Source of the DNA: Rheinheimera mangrovi
GTDB taxonomy: Bacteria > Pseudomonadota > Gammaproteobacteria > Enterobacterales > Alteromonadaceae
Length of the DNA stretch: 64,000 nt
Direction: 5' to 3'
NCBI RefSeq assembly: GCF_003990335.1
Contig: NZ_CP034683.1
Coordinates: 1,068,501 to 1,132,500, forward strand
Positions 55,966 to 64,000 of this stretch are shown piece by piece. The notes beneath the pieces are model-generated. The model ran no database searches, was not told the origin of the DNA, and saw only the letters and a list, made by a program, of their open reading frames with translations. How positions within the stretch are numbered: the first letter of the stretch is position 1; each line of letters starts with the position of its first letter. Both the position numbers and the translations under genes were made by a program.

Positions 55966-58302
55966 CTACAACTTCAGCAAACGTACCTGATAAAGTCCAC
56001 CTGCTATGCTGCCGGGCTTGGCGACAAATTTGACGCGGAAGTGATCAGCATTTTTCGGCAGCAACTCATTGGGGATAGGGTAATCAACCTGATACCAGTT
56101 CGGGCCTCGGCCATCTTTTAGCTCCACATCGGTCAGCTTGTGATTATCCAGCCAGATCTCAAAGGCTCGGCCGGTATCCAGGCCAAAATACTCCAGCCTT
56201 AAGGTCAGGTTGTGTTGGCCCTTGTGGCTTAACTGATAACTAAACCAGCTTTTACTGTGCCGCCAGTGTCGGCCTGAATTGATACCAGCTTCGCTTTGTT
56301 CACCCAAATAAAAATGATCCGACTCTGGCTGCTGCTCGCCAGGATAGACTTTATCCAGCGTTTGTTGCTCCAGTAAAGCTGCGGCTTTATCTTGCTGATC
56401 TTGTGCCTGTTTTTGTTGTTGCCAACCTTCAAGGCTGGTGTGCTGAAAGTAGATTTGGTATCTGCTGTCATGCAGTCGGAAAAAGGGAATAAGCTCTGGC
56501 TGACCTTGTAAAAAGCCCTGGCCAGTGTTGAAGCTCAAAGCTTGATTGGGCTGGCGCTTTACACTGGCATGGAAGTTTTTTGGCTCGCCAATATAAATTG
56601 GCGCAGCAGAAACCGGGCAGCTTAGGCCTGAGGCGATATGACCCATTCTGCTGTCATCCGCGACAAAATTTAACTGTTCGTTTTTAAAAGGTGTGCTGCG
56701 ACTGGCCAACACTATAGGGCCGTACAAAACGGCAAAATAATCAGGTTTGGCTGGCATAGGCTCCAGACTCAACGTCATCTGCAGCTCAAGTTTTACTCTG
56801 TCACCTTGTTGCCATGGGCCTGTCAGCAAAAAATGTTCACCGGCTTTGGCTGTGACAAGAACGGCTTTACCATTGCGCCAGATTTTAATGGCACCAGCCC
56901 AGGATGGATAACGCAGCTGCAGGTTCAATTTGCTTGGAGCGTCAAATACCAATTCAGTGCTGTTTTCATCCGGGAATAGGGTCTGCTGCTGCAGTTTTAT
57001 TGCTGGAGTGTCAATGCTGGAGGCTATCCACAAATTCACCTGCAAGGCGTTTTTATCCAGACTGTAAATAAATTCACCATGTTTACTGTGGCTTTCTATG
57101 CCTGAGCCAACACAACACCACATGGCCTGATCCACTTTGGAGTAAACCCGATAGTGCTGTGGCCGCATTGGCGTGAAGTAAACAAAGCCGCCGTGCTCCG
57201 GATGCTGGCTGGCCAGAATATGGTTCCACAAACCCCGCTCATAATAATCCAGGTATTTGCTTTGGCCTGTCTGGCGGTACAGCAGCATAGAGAGTTTCAG
57301 CATATTGTAGGTATTGCAGGTCTCAGGCCCTTCCACTTCATTCAGCATAGGGTTGAAGTCGTCTTTGGGATGGAAATGCTCGCGCACGCTATTGCCGCCT
57401 ATAGCCACAGTGCGCTGCTCTACCACTAAAGACCAGAAGTATTCAGCCGCTTTGAGCCAGTGTTGATCACCGGACAATTCAGCAATACGGGCTATACCCA
57501 CCACTTTAGGAATTTGGGTATTGGCATGCAGGCCTGTCAGCTTGTCTTCACCTTGCATTAAGGGGTTAAGAATACGTAGTTCGGTAAAGCTTTTAGCCAA
57601 CTGCATGTAGCTGTCATCGCCATAGATGACAGCCATATCGGCCAGCACTTCGTTCATGCCACCATGTTCGGTCAGCAGCATTTGCTGGATTTGTTGCGGT
57701 GATAAGTTTTTTACCAGATTTTTCAGCCAGTTGCCGTAATTCAGCAACAGGGTTTTGGCACGCTGATCGCCGGTTTGCAGGTAAATGTCACGCAAGCCAG
57801 CAAAGGTTTTATGGATATTGTAAAAAGGCACCCAGTGTTGATTCAGGCTAAATAAATCGGTTTCAATCTGGCCTTGTTGAATTTGTTGCCACAAGGTTTT
57901 GCTGCCGGGCACGCCGCCTAAATAACCTTGTTGCGCTTGCTGGATTTTCTGAAGTTCAGTGAGCAGATAATCCAGTCGCTTTTTGATCTGCTCATTGGCT
58001 GTAGCGCTATACATAAAAGCCAAAGCCGTTAAATAATGCCCCAGCATATGCCCATCTAAACCTGTATTTTCCCAGTTGCTATAGGACTCTGTTTTTTGTT
58101 CAATACCGGCTTCACGGCGCAGTGGTGCCAGCAGTTTGTCAGCATCCAGCGCCAGTAAGTATTTCAGATTGGTTTGCTCAGAATGTAAAAAGGGGCCGTC
58201 GGTTAAGCGCACTGAACTTAGTGGTACTGTAGTCAGTTTTTGTGTTTCAGCGGCTTGTAAATAGACGCTAAAGATTAAAAATGCAGAGAGTAATAGTCGC
58301 AT
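55966..58302 (-). CDS. Exported GH127 beta-L-arabinofuranosidase
   Basis: 778 residues with a signal peptide (mature near Ala-Glu-Thr-Gln). It is a GH127 (DUF1680) alpha/alpha barrel: Gly-Leu-Asp-Gly-His-Met-Leu-Gly-His-Tyr near 82 and Glu-Gly-Pro-Glu-Thr-Cys-Asn-Thr-Tyr-Asn-Met. Glu308, Cys329, Cys396 and Cys397 fit the zinc-cysteine site of HypBA1, where the last Cys-Cys holds the nucleophile. ATG at 58302 is preferred over a GTG because GAGG lies eight bases before it. It is the last gene of the MFS-GH43-GH127 operon. Confidence 0.92.
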   Translation of the reverse strand: MRLLLSAFLIFSVYLQAAETQKLTTVPLSSVRLTDGPFLHSEQTNLKYLLALDADKLLAPLRREAGIEQKTESYSNWENTGLDGHMLGHYLTALAFMYSATANEQIKKRLDYLLTELQKIQQAQQGYLGGVPGSKTLWQQIQQGQIETDLFSLNQHWVPFYNIHKTFAGLRDIYLQTGDQRAKTLLLNYGNWLKNLVKNLSPQQIQQMLLTEHGGMNEVLADMAVIYGDDSYMQLAKSFTELRILNPLMQGEDKLTGLHANTQIPKVVGIARIAELSGDQHWLKAAEYFWSLVVEQRTVAIGGNSVREHFHPKDDFNPMLNEVEGPETCNTYNMLKLSMLLYRQTGQSKYLDYYERGLWNHILASQHPEHGGFVYFTPMRPQHYRVYSKVDQAMWCCVGSGIESHSKHGEFIYSLDKNALQVNLWIASSIDTPAIKLQQQTLFPDENSTELVFDAPSKLNLQLRYPSWAGAIKIWRNGKAVLVTAKAGEHFLLTGPWQQGDRVKLELQMTLSLEPMPAKPDYFAVLYGPIVLASRSTPFKNEQLNFVADDSRMGHIASGLSCPVSAAPIYIGEPKNFHASVKRQPNQALSFNTGQGFLQGQPELIPFFRLHDSRYQIYFQHTSLEGWQQQKQAQDQQDKAAALLEQQTLDKVYPGEQQPESDHFYLGEQSEAGINSGRHWRHSKSWFSYQLSHKGQHNLTLRLEYFGLDTGRAFEIWLDNHKLTDVELKDGRGPNWYQVDYPIPNELLPKNADHFRVKFVAKPGSIAGGLYQVRLLKL

Positions 58303-58316
58303 TAATGACACCTCTT

Positions 58317-58340
58317 AGGTCAGAACCAAGGCTCTGACCT
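58317..58340 (-). promoter_or_regulatory. Hairpin between GH43 and GH127 in the arabinan operon
   Basis: aggtcaga, eight bases, tctgacct: perfect eight-base arms, no T run. It may stabilise or pause the message. Confidence 0.35.
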
Positions 58341-58357
58341 GGTAATTACTGCTGAGC

Positions 58358-59305
58358 TTATTCCTGTAAAGAAGGGCGGCCAAAGACCGGCATGCCGTTG
58401 TCGTCCCAGCGCAGCGCTTTGACGTAGGTATGGCGGTTTGGATCCCAGAGTGGATCGCCGACTATTTCAGTGTAAGTGCGGGCGTGATACACCAGTAGGT
58501 CAGTTTTTCCGTCTGCGGATACAGTAAAGCTGTTGTGGCCCGGGCCATAGACTTTATGTTCAAAGCAGCTTTGCAGTACTGGCTCTTTTAACTTATGCCA
58601 GCTTTGTGGGTCGATCAGGTTGGCATTTTCATCGGCCCACAATAAGCCCATGGCATAGTTTTCATCTGTGGCACTGGCGGAGTAGCTGATAAAGACTTTG
58701 CCATGACGGATCAACACGCTGGGGCCTTCATTTACCCAAAAACCACGAATTTCCCAGTCAAATTCCGGCTTACTCAACAATACAGGCTTGCTGCTGATTT
58801 TGTCCGGTGTGTCCATAGTGGCAATGTATAAATTGCTGTTGCCTTCGATCTGATTATCTTTTTGCGCCCACAGATAATACAGCTGGCCCTGGTGTTCAAA
58901 GGTGGTCGCATCCAGACAAAAGGTATCGATGCCGGTATCAATCTGGCCTAAAAACTGCCATTGCCCTTCAACAGGGTTGGCGTCTTTGCAGCAAATTACA
59001 TACATACGGTGTTGAAACAGCTTGTTTTTAATCTCACGGCTGGGTGCTGCGGCAAAGTAGATATACCAGGCGCCCTGACGGAAATGAATTTCCGGTGCCC
59101 AAATAAGCTCTGAATAAGGCCCTGTATCAGGTTTTAACCAGGCCGTGATGGGAGTTGCCTGCGGCAACTCTTCGATAGTACGGGCACGGCGTAACTCGAC
59201 TCTGTCATAGGCTGGCACTGAGGCGGTAAAATAATAATATCCATCGCTATGACGATAAATGCAGGGGTCGGCCCGCTGCTCAATTAACGGCGTTAACAAT
59301 CGCAT
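58358..59305 (-). CDS. Cytoplasmic GH43 arabinan/arabinoside hydrolase
   Basis: 315 residues with no signal peptide. The five-bladed propeller has the catalytic residues Asp13 (Ala-Asp-Pro-Cys-Ile), Asp in Cys-Leu-Asp-Ala-Thr near 137, and Glu in Val-Asn-Glu-Gly-Pro-Ser near 200. It resembles GH43 subfamily 26 exo-arabinanases. It would cut imported arabino-oligosaccharides. It lies between the transporter and GH127 genes, with GGAG before the ATG. Confidence 0.88.
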   Translation of the reverse strand: MRLLTPLIEQRADPCIYRHSDGYYYFTASVPAYDRVELRRARTIEELPQATPITAWLKPDTGPYSELIWAPEIHFRQGAWYIYFAAAPSREIKNKLFQHRMYVICCKDANPVEGQWQFLGQIDTGIDTFCLDATTFEHQGQLYYLWAQKDNQIEGNSNLYIATMDTPDKISSKPVLLSKPEFDWEIRGFWVNEGPSVLIRHGKVFISYSASATDENYAMGLLWADENANLIDPQSWHKLKEPVLQSCFEHKVYGPGHNSFTVSADGKTDLLVYHARTYTEIVGDPLWDPNRHTYVKALRWDDNGMPVFGRPSLQE

Positions 59306-59350
59306 AAAAACTCCAGTGCGCTATTGATAAAGAACTTTGTCTGAAAAAAC

Positions 59351-60736
59351 TTACTTAGCATTCACCAACTGAATCGCAGCTGATGCCTGTTCAGGCTTTG
59401 GGGGCTCAATTTGGCCTGCCACCATGTCCTGGTAAAAGTTGTCGGTAATTTTGTATTTGTACATCAAAAGGCCCATCAGCAAATGGAAAAAGCCTGGGAT
59501 CACCGATAGCATCAGCGCTATGCCCAATAAGCTGAATTCGCTTTGCACCTGATCGGGTTGATAATCAAAAAAGGTTAGTAGGCTACCGACCACAAAACCC
59601 GCTATGCCCATACCTGCTTTCTGGCAAAAGGAAATACCACCAAAAGCTAAACCTGAAACACGCTGGCCTGTTTTGTGTTCACCATAATCGACGGCCTCGG
59701 CAATGGCTGACCAGAACACAGGCGCATGCAAATCCACCACAAAAGACAATAAGAAATACAACACAAAAGCCAACCAGATATCACCGGGTTTCACCAGTAC
59801 AAACAGCAGCACACTTAGCACAGCGACTACAATCTGGCTTGTACGGAACAGTTTTACTTTGCAATGATGTTTGGTGATCCAGGTGGACGCCACCATAGCA
59901 AGAATAGCGGCGACTACGCCGGTCGATAAGAAGGCGGATAGCATAGTGGCATCACCACCCAGATAGTACTTGGCGTAATAGGCTGCCACTGAGCCACGAA
60001 TGACATAACCAATAGTGCCAGTAACACAAACCGCACATAAAATCAGCCATTGATCATTTTTTAGTAAAAGTTTGAGCTGACTGAAAAAAGGTTTAGTTTC
60101 TACCTGATGCTGTAATCGTTCGGTGGTATTAAAAAAGCAAAATAAAAACAACAAGCTGGCCATAGCGCCCATCAAACCCATAGCCGCCTGATACCCTGTC
60201 GCCAGTTGGCCTTCGCCCCACTGAGCTGCTAATACCGGCACTATGATGGTGACTAAAAAGGCGGCGATTTTGGCGAAAAACAAACGGTAGCCATTGGCGG
60301 ATAAACGCTCTTTTGGACAATCGGTCAAGACGCCAATAATGGAAATATAGGGGATAGTGACAGCGGTAAACATCAGGGTAACGAAGATGTAAGTGGCATA
60401 AGCCCACACCAGCTTGCCGTTGTAATCCAGATCAGGTGTCGAAAAGGTCAAAAACACCGAGATACCAAAAGGGATGGCCATAAAGAGGAAATAATGCCGG
60501 TAGCGTCCCCAGCGAGTGGTAAATTTATCGGTGAGCATGCCCATCAAGGGGTCTGTCACTGCGTCAATCAACCGCACCACCAGAAATAAAATGGCGACGT
60601 CTGCGGCTTTTAAGCCAAAGATATCGGTGTAAAAAAAAGTGATGATTAGCATCATGGAAGAAATCACGACATTGACGGCCATATCTCCGGCGCCAAAGCC
60701 AATTTTCTCCATAACAGATAGTTTATAACCTGCCAT
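59351..60736 (-). CDS. MFS/GPH-family sugar:cation symporter
   Basis: 461 residues, twelve membrane helices, in the glycoside-pentoside-hexuronide family: Phe-Gly-Ala-Gly-Asp-Met-Ala near 14, Arg-Leu-Ile-Asp-Ala-Val-Thr-Asp-Pro near 50, and Arg-Trp-Gly-Arg-Tyr-Arg-His-Tyr. It is the likely importer of arabinose oligomers for the enzyme encoded after it. First gene of the minus-strand operon; GGGGAG precedes the ATG. Confidence 0.9.
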   Translation of the reverse strand: MAGYKLSVMEKIGFGAGDMAVNVVISSMMLIITFFYTDIFGLKAADVAILFLVVRLIDAVTDPLMGMLTDKFTTRWGRYRHYFLFMAIPFGISVFLTFSTPDLDYNGKLVWAYATYIFVTLMFTAVTIPYISIIGVLTDCPKERLSANGYRLFFAKIAAFLVTIIVPVLAAQWGEGQLATGYQAAMGLMGAMASLLFLFCFFNTTERLQHQVETKPFFSQLKLLLKNDQWLILCAVCVTGTIGYVIRGSVAAYYAKYYLGGDATMLSAFLSTGVVAAILAMVASTWITKHHCKVKLFRTSQIVVAVLSVLLFVLVKPGDIWLAFVLYFLLSFVVDLHAPVFWSAIAEAVDYGEHKTGQRVSGLAFGGISFCQKAGMGIAGFVVGSLLTFFDYQPDQVQSEFSLLGIALMLSVIPGFFHLLMGLLMYKYKITDNFYQDMVAGQIEPPKPEQASAAIQLVNAK

Positions 60737-61060
60737 TCGACTCCCCTGTGGTTTACATCAGTTTTATGCTCAGTTTTTCTCATCTGGCTGCAAAGCCATG
60801 GTGGATCCCGATGCTAAAACCTGTTTTATATCATTTATAGTCTTATAGTATTACTAATGAATTCAGCTGGCAAGCCGGAATAAAGGCCTATATTTATTGC
60901 CGTGAAATAGTAATTATCTATTTGTTTTATATGGTTATTTAATGGTTTTATTCTCTGTGGGCAGCACAACGAATCGCAGTGGTGTTTCTGCATTTCATTG
61001 CTTGCTGAGTTGAACTTATGCTATTTGTAATACAAATTCAACTAAAACAGGATAGACGAC
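60737..61060. other. Divergent control region of the arabinan locus
   Basis: 324 bases between the MFS transporter and the extracellular GH43. It is A/T-rich and has the palindrome at 61023-61037 and a related gtattac core at 60846-60856 (tagtattacta). Confidence 0.6.
61023..61037. promoter_or_regulatory. Palindromic operator before the extracellular GH43 gene
   Basis: atttgta, a, tacaaat: exact seven-base arms around one base. It is 24 bases before the ATG. It resembles the Bacillus AraR box, but the protein is unknown. Confidence 0.65.
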
Positions 61061-62095
61061 ATGAGCAAGCTGAGTTTCAGAGCTGTTGCACTTAGGTTGG
61101 CACTTTTTAGTGGCACTATGCTTTTGACAAACCCATTACAAGCTGAGCAAGTCAGCATTCATGATCCGGTACTGGCGAAAGAAAAAGGCCAGTATTTTTT
61201 ATACAGCACAGGTCCAGGCATCACCTTTTATCAATCCAGCGATTTAACAAACTGGCGTTTAGGCGGTCGTGTTTTTGAAGGTGAGCCGGCCTGGGCAAAG
61301 TCGGTATCCCCGGGCTTTGATGGTCATATCTGGGCGCCGGATATTTTTCAGCATCAGGGCAAGTTTTATCTGTATTACTCCATCTCCGCTTTTGGTAAAA
61401 ACACCTCGGCTATAGGGGTCACAGTGAACACTACTTTGGATCCGAAGGATCCAAATTATCGATGGGTGGATCAGGGCATAGTGCTGCAGTCTGTGCCACA
61501 ACGTGACTTATGGAATGCGATAGACCCTGCCATCATTCTGGATGAACAAGGCCAGGCCTGGATGAGTTTTGGCTCCTTTTGGGGTGGGCTGAAATTGGTG
61601 AAACTGGGTCAAAGCCTGACTCGTATAGCGCAGCCAGAACAGTGGCATACGCTGGCCAAAGCAGAGCGACCAGCATTTTTGGATGATGCCGAGCCAGGAC
61701 CTGCTGAGCTGGAGGCGCCTTTTATCTACAAAAAAGGCCAGTTTTATTATCTCTTTGTTTCTTATGGAAAATGTTGCCGTGGTAAAGACAGTACTTACCA
61801 TATGGTGGTCGGGCGTTCTCAAACCTTAACCGGGCCTTATCTGGATAAAGAGGGCAAAGATTTAGCTATGGGCGGCGGTTCAGTTTTATTAAAAGGCAAT
61901 AAAGATTGGCCAGGTTTAGGCCATAACTCTGTTTATGCAATGGATGGCAAAGATTACTTGGTCTTTCATGCCTATGAAATGGCTGACAAAGGCCTGCAAA
62001 AGTTGAAGATCACTGCATTGGACTGGGATAACAACGGCTGGCCTTTGGTGAATGATAAAGACTGGTTGGGTTATCAGAGTGAGCTGGTTCGCTAA
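61061..62095 (+). CDS. Exported GH43 endo-arabinanase
   Basis: 344 residues with a signal peptide (cleavage near Leu-Gln-Ala, about 28). The GH43 propeller has Asp in His-Asp-Pro-Val, Asp in Asn-Ala-Ile-Asp-Pro-Ala and Glu in Glu-Leu-Glu-Ala-Pro-Phe-Ile. Asp-Gly-His-Ile-Trp-Ala-Pro-Asp fits the endo-1,5-alpha-L-arabinanase subgroup. It should cut the arabinan backbone outside the cell. Monocistronic or first of a pair. Confidence 0.9.
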   Translation: MSKLSFRAVALRLALFSGTMLLTNPLQAEQVSIHDPVLAKEKGQYFLYSTGPGITFYQSSDLTNWRLGGRVFEGEPAWAKSVSPGFDGHIWAPDIFQHQGKFYLYYSISAFGKNTSAIGVTVNTTLDPKDPNYRWVDQGIVLQSVPQRDLWNAIDPAIILDEQGQAWMSFGSFWGGLKLVKLGQSLTRIAQPEQWHTLAKAERPAFLDDAEPGPAELEAPFIYKKGQFYYLFVSYGKCCRGKDSTYHMVVGRSQTLTGPYLDKEGKDLAMGGGSVLLKGNKDWPGLGHNSVYAMDGKDYLVFHAYEMADKGLQKLKITALDWDNNGWPLVNDKDWLGYQSELVR

Positions 62096-62160
62096 CTTCT
62101 GCCGATAGAACGACGCTGCTGTTGTTTTAAAAAAAATTTCGTTTTAGACTCAAAAAGTCT

Positions 62161-62176
62161 TATTGTAATACAAATA
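62161..62176. promoter_or_regulatory. Second copy of the palindromic operator
   Basis: tattgtaatacaaata: the core ttgtaatacaa is the same as at 61023-61037. It lies 38 bases before the GH43 lipoprotein start. Confidence 0.6.
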
Positions 62177-62213
62177 TAAATTTAACGATAAATAAAAACA
62201 GACAGGGTTAGCT

Positions 62214-64000
62214 ATGACTTCTTACATCAAGCCTTTACCCGGCTTAAAAGGGTACCGGATCCCATTGGCTATCGGCTTACTTAGCCTGTTAGCCGCCTGT
62301 TCGCCTGAGCTGCACAAAGGCGAGGTTAAGGTTTCACCTGCTGTTCAGCCTGCCGCATCCGTGGTTACCGAAGTCGAAGATCAAAGTTTTACCAATCCAT
62401 TATTTGCCAATGGTGCTGATCCCTGGCTGGAGTACTGGCAAGGCAATTATTACCTGACCACCACCACCTGGACCTCTCAGTTGGTGATGCGTAAATCACC
62501 CACTCTGGCGGGTTTAGCCACTGCTACTCCGGTGAATGTCTGGTCTGAAACCAATGCCAAAAGTTGCTGTAACTTCTGGGCTTTTGAATTTCATCGTTTG
62601 CAGGGGCCTGATGGACCACGCTGGTACATGATGTACACCTCGGGCAAGCAGGAAAATCTGGACGGTCAGCATTTGTCGGTGTTGGAAAGTGCGGGCGACG
62701 ATCCTATGGGGCCTTATCAGTATAAAGGCTCACCTATGCCTGATAGCTGGAACATAGACGGTAACTATCTGGAACATAATGGCAAATTGTATTTGCTCTG
62801 GTCCGAGTGGGTGGGGGATGAACAGCTCAACTGGATCAGTGAAATGTCCAATCCCTGGACTTTAACGGGCGAACGTATGGTGTTGTCCCGCCCTTCATTG
62901 CCTTGGGAGCAATCAGGCCGAAAGGTCAATGAAGGCCCGGAAGTGTTGAAACACCAGGGCCGTACTTTTGTCATTTATTCTGCCAGTTTTTGTGATACGC
63001 CGGATTACAAGCTGGGATTACTGGAATTGACAGGCGAGGATCCAATGGACGCTAAGTCCTGGACTAAAGCACAGCAGCCCGTGTTTGAGCGCGGCAATGG
63101 CGTGTTCGGCCCTGGCCATAACGGCTTTTTTACCTCACCGGATGGCACAGAAAACTGGCTGGTGTATCACGGCAATAATAAAGAAACCGACGGCTGCAGC
63201 GCGACCCGTTCGGTCAGGGCTCAACCTTTTAGCTATAAAGCTGATGGTACTCCGGACTTTGGTACTCCGGTGCCTGAGGGGCGAACTGTGGCTGCGCCTT
63301 CTGGTGAAAATGGTCCTCTGACGCTGGTGCCTGAAGGCGTGAGCTGGCAGTTGCTCAACCGTTCTACAGGACTTTGCCTGACGCCTTCAGCACAAGGGCT
63401 GACAGAACAGGCCTGCGAGGGTACAGGCCTGTGGATTTTAGACCCAACAACCAAAGGCCGTTACCGGCTGGCGACAATTTCAGGGGCATTTTTAGCTGCA
63501 CATCATCAGCTGTCTGCCTGGGTAAATCAGCCGGAACAGCAATGGCAGTTAAAAGCTGGCAGTGATGGCTATTCCCAGCTGTTCAACGCTGCAGATCAAA
63601 CAGCTTTGACCCCAGCAAACTGCAAAGCCGACGGCAACAGCTTATGTCAGGACTGGTTATTGGTGCCAACAGGAAAGACGGTGCTAAGCAGCAGACAAAG
63701 TGGAAAAGTGCTTAGCACAGCTGGTTGCGCAAGCCAGGATGGAACTTTGATCACACAACAAAGCTGGAGCCAACAGCAATGCCAACAATGGAACTGGAAA
63801 GTAGGGCAGGCAGGTTTTCTGCAACTGCAGAACGGTCAGAACCCAGAGCTTTGTGTTCAGGTCAAACAGGATGCTTTAGCTGCTGGTGCTGATCTGATTT
63901 TAGGCAGTTGCTCCGCCAAATCCAGCCAGTGGGCTCTGCAACTACTGACAAACGGCGCTGTATCTCTATTCTCGGCTCATACAAAACAGGCTGTCGACTT
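62214..64000 (+). CDS. GH43 lipoprotein with C-terminal ricin-like region (partial)
   Basis: The frame is open from the ATG to the window edge, 595 codons. A lipobox (Leu-Ala-Ala-Cys) lies near 25. The GH43 core has Asp in Gly-Ala-Asp-Pro-Trp, Asp in Asn-Ile-Asp-Gly-Asn-Tyr and Glu in Val-Asn-Glu-Gly-Pro-Glu, resembling arabinofuranosidases acting on branched arabinan. From about residue 370, repeats with Gln-x-Trp and Cys-Leu/Cys-Val segments look like ricin-type lectin modules. It probably removes side chains at the outer membrane. Confidence 0.88.
   Translation, partial: MTSYIKPLPGLKGYRIPLAIGLLSLLAACSPELHKGEVKVSPAVQPAASVVTEVEDQSFTNPLFANGADPWLEYWQGNYYLTTTTWTSQLVMRKSPTLAGLATATPVNVWSETNAKSCCNFWAFEFHRLQGPDGPRWYMMYTSGKQENLDGQHLSVLESAGDDPMGPYQYKGSPMPDSWNIDGNYLEHNGKLYLLWSEWVGDEQLNWISEMSNPWTLTGERMVLSRPSLPWEQSGRKVNEGPEVLKHQGRTFVIYSASFCDTPDYKLGLLELTGEDPMDAKSWTKAQQPVFERGNGVFGPGHNGFFTSPDGTENWLVYHGNNKETDGCSATRSVRAQPFSYKADGTPDFGTPVPEGRTVAAPSGENGPLTLVPEGVSWQLLNRSTGLCLTPSAQGLTEQACEGTGLWILDPTTKGRYRLATISGAFLAAHHQLSAWVNQPEQQWQLKAGSDGYSQLFNAADQTALTPANCKADGNSLCQDWLLVPTGKTVLSSRQSGKVLSTAGCASQDGTLITQQSWSQQQCQQWNWKVGQAGFLQLQNGQNPELCVQVKQDALAAGADLILGSCSAKSSQWALQLLTNGAVSLFSAHTKQAVD

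Overview
The window looks like the chromosome of a marine or freshwater gammaproteobacterium of the Alteromonadales/Chromatiales type, most like Rheinheimera, Alishewanella or Shewanella. This rests on gene content and on the conserved block ssrA-smpB-ratA-rnfH-bamE-recN-nadK-hrcA-grpE; no database was searched.

Layout. 0-6 kb: the end of an M28 peptidase, an OsmC-pirin fusion, and a three-gene photolyase/cryptochrome operon joined by ATGA overlaps. 6.2-9.4 kb: a zinc-related zrg-type cluster (ZrgA, DUF3299, ABC ATPase and permease). 9.6-15.1 kb: an Hpt-REC-REC-GGDEF protein and a 1284-residue hybrid histidine kinase, convergent with overlapping stop codons. 15.3-17.5 kb: two alpha/beta hydrolases and an orphan VapB antitoxin. 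17.5-18.1 kb: a non-coding tract with a 94-bp tandem duplication and a chain of short hairpins.

18.1-24.15 kb: a small low-GC genomic island beside the 3' end of tmRNA. It carries two uncharacterised genes that both show a HEPN-like R-x4-H motif, a 22-bp tandem repeat array, an IS3-family element, and a P4-type integrase cut off exactly at the insertion sequence end, so the island is probably immobile. One of the two HEPN-like genes has an open frame running 53 codons past its stop.

24.15-42 kb is core genome: tmRNA and SmpB (ribosome rescue), RatA/RnfH, BamE (outer-membrane assembly), RecN, NAD kinase, HrcA/GrpE behind a sigma-32-like promoter, PqiABC-type lipid transport, a sodium-pumping oxaloacetate decarboxylase (OadGAB), AnmK with an M23 endopeptidase (wall recycling) and TyrS. 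42-48.5 kb: an HTH regulator facing an SPFH/Arc pair across a palindrome, a TetR regulator facing an HPP membrane protein across paired operators, an AEC transporter, a GIY-YIG protein, RhlE, GNAT and PpiC. 48.6-55.9 kb: an S8 protease with a separate propeptide-like partner, agmatine-to-putrescine conversion (AguB/AguA), a redoxin and a Ubi-type hydroxylase.

55.9-64 kb is an arabinan-utilisation locus. Secreted and lipoprotein GH43 enzymes on the plus strand release arabino-oligosaccharides; an MFS/GPH symporter, a cytoplasmic GH43 and a secreted GH127 beta-L-arabinofuranosidase are encoded on the minus strand. Nearly identical palindromes precede the two plus-strand genes and suggest one regulator. 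The last gene runs off the window.
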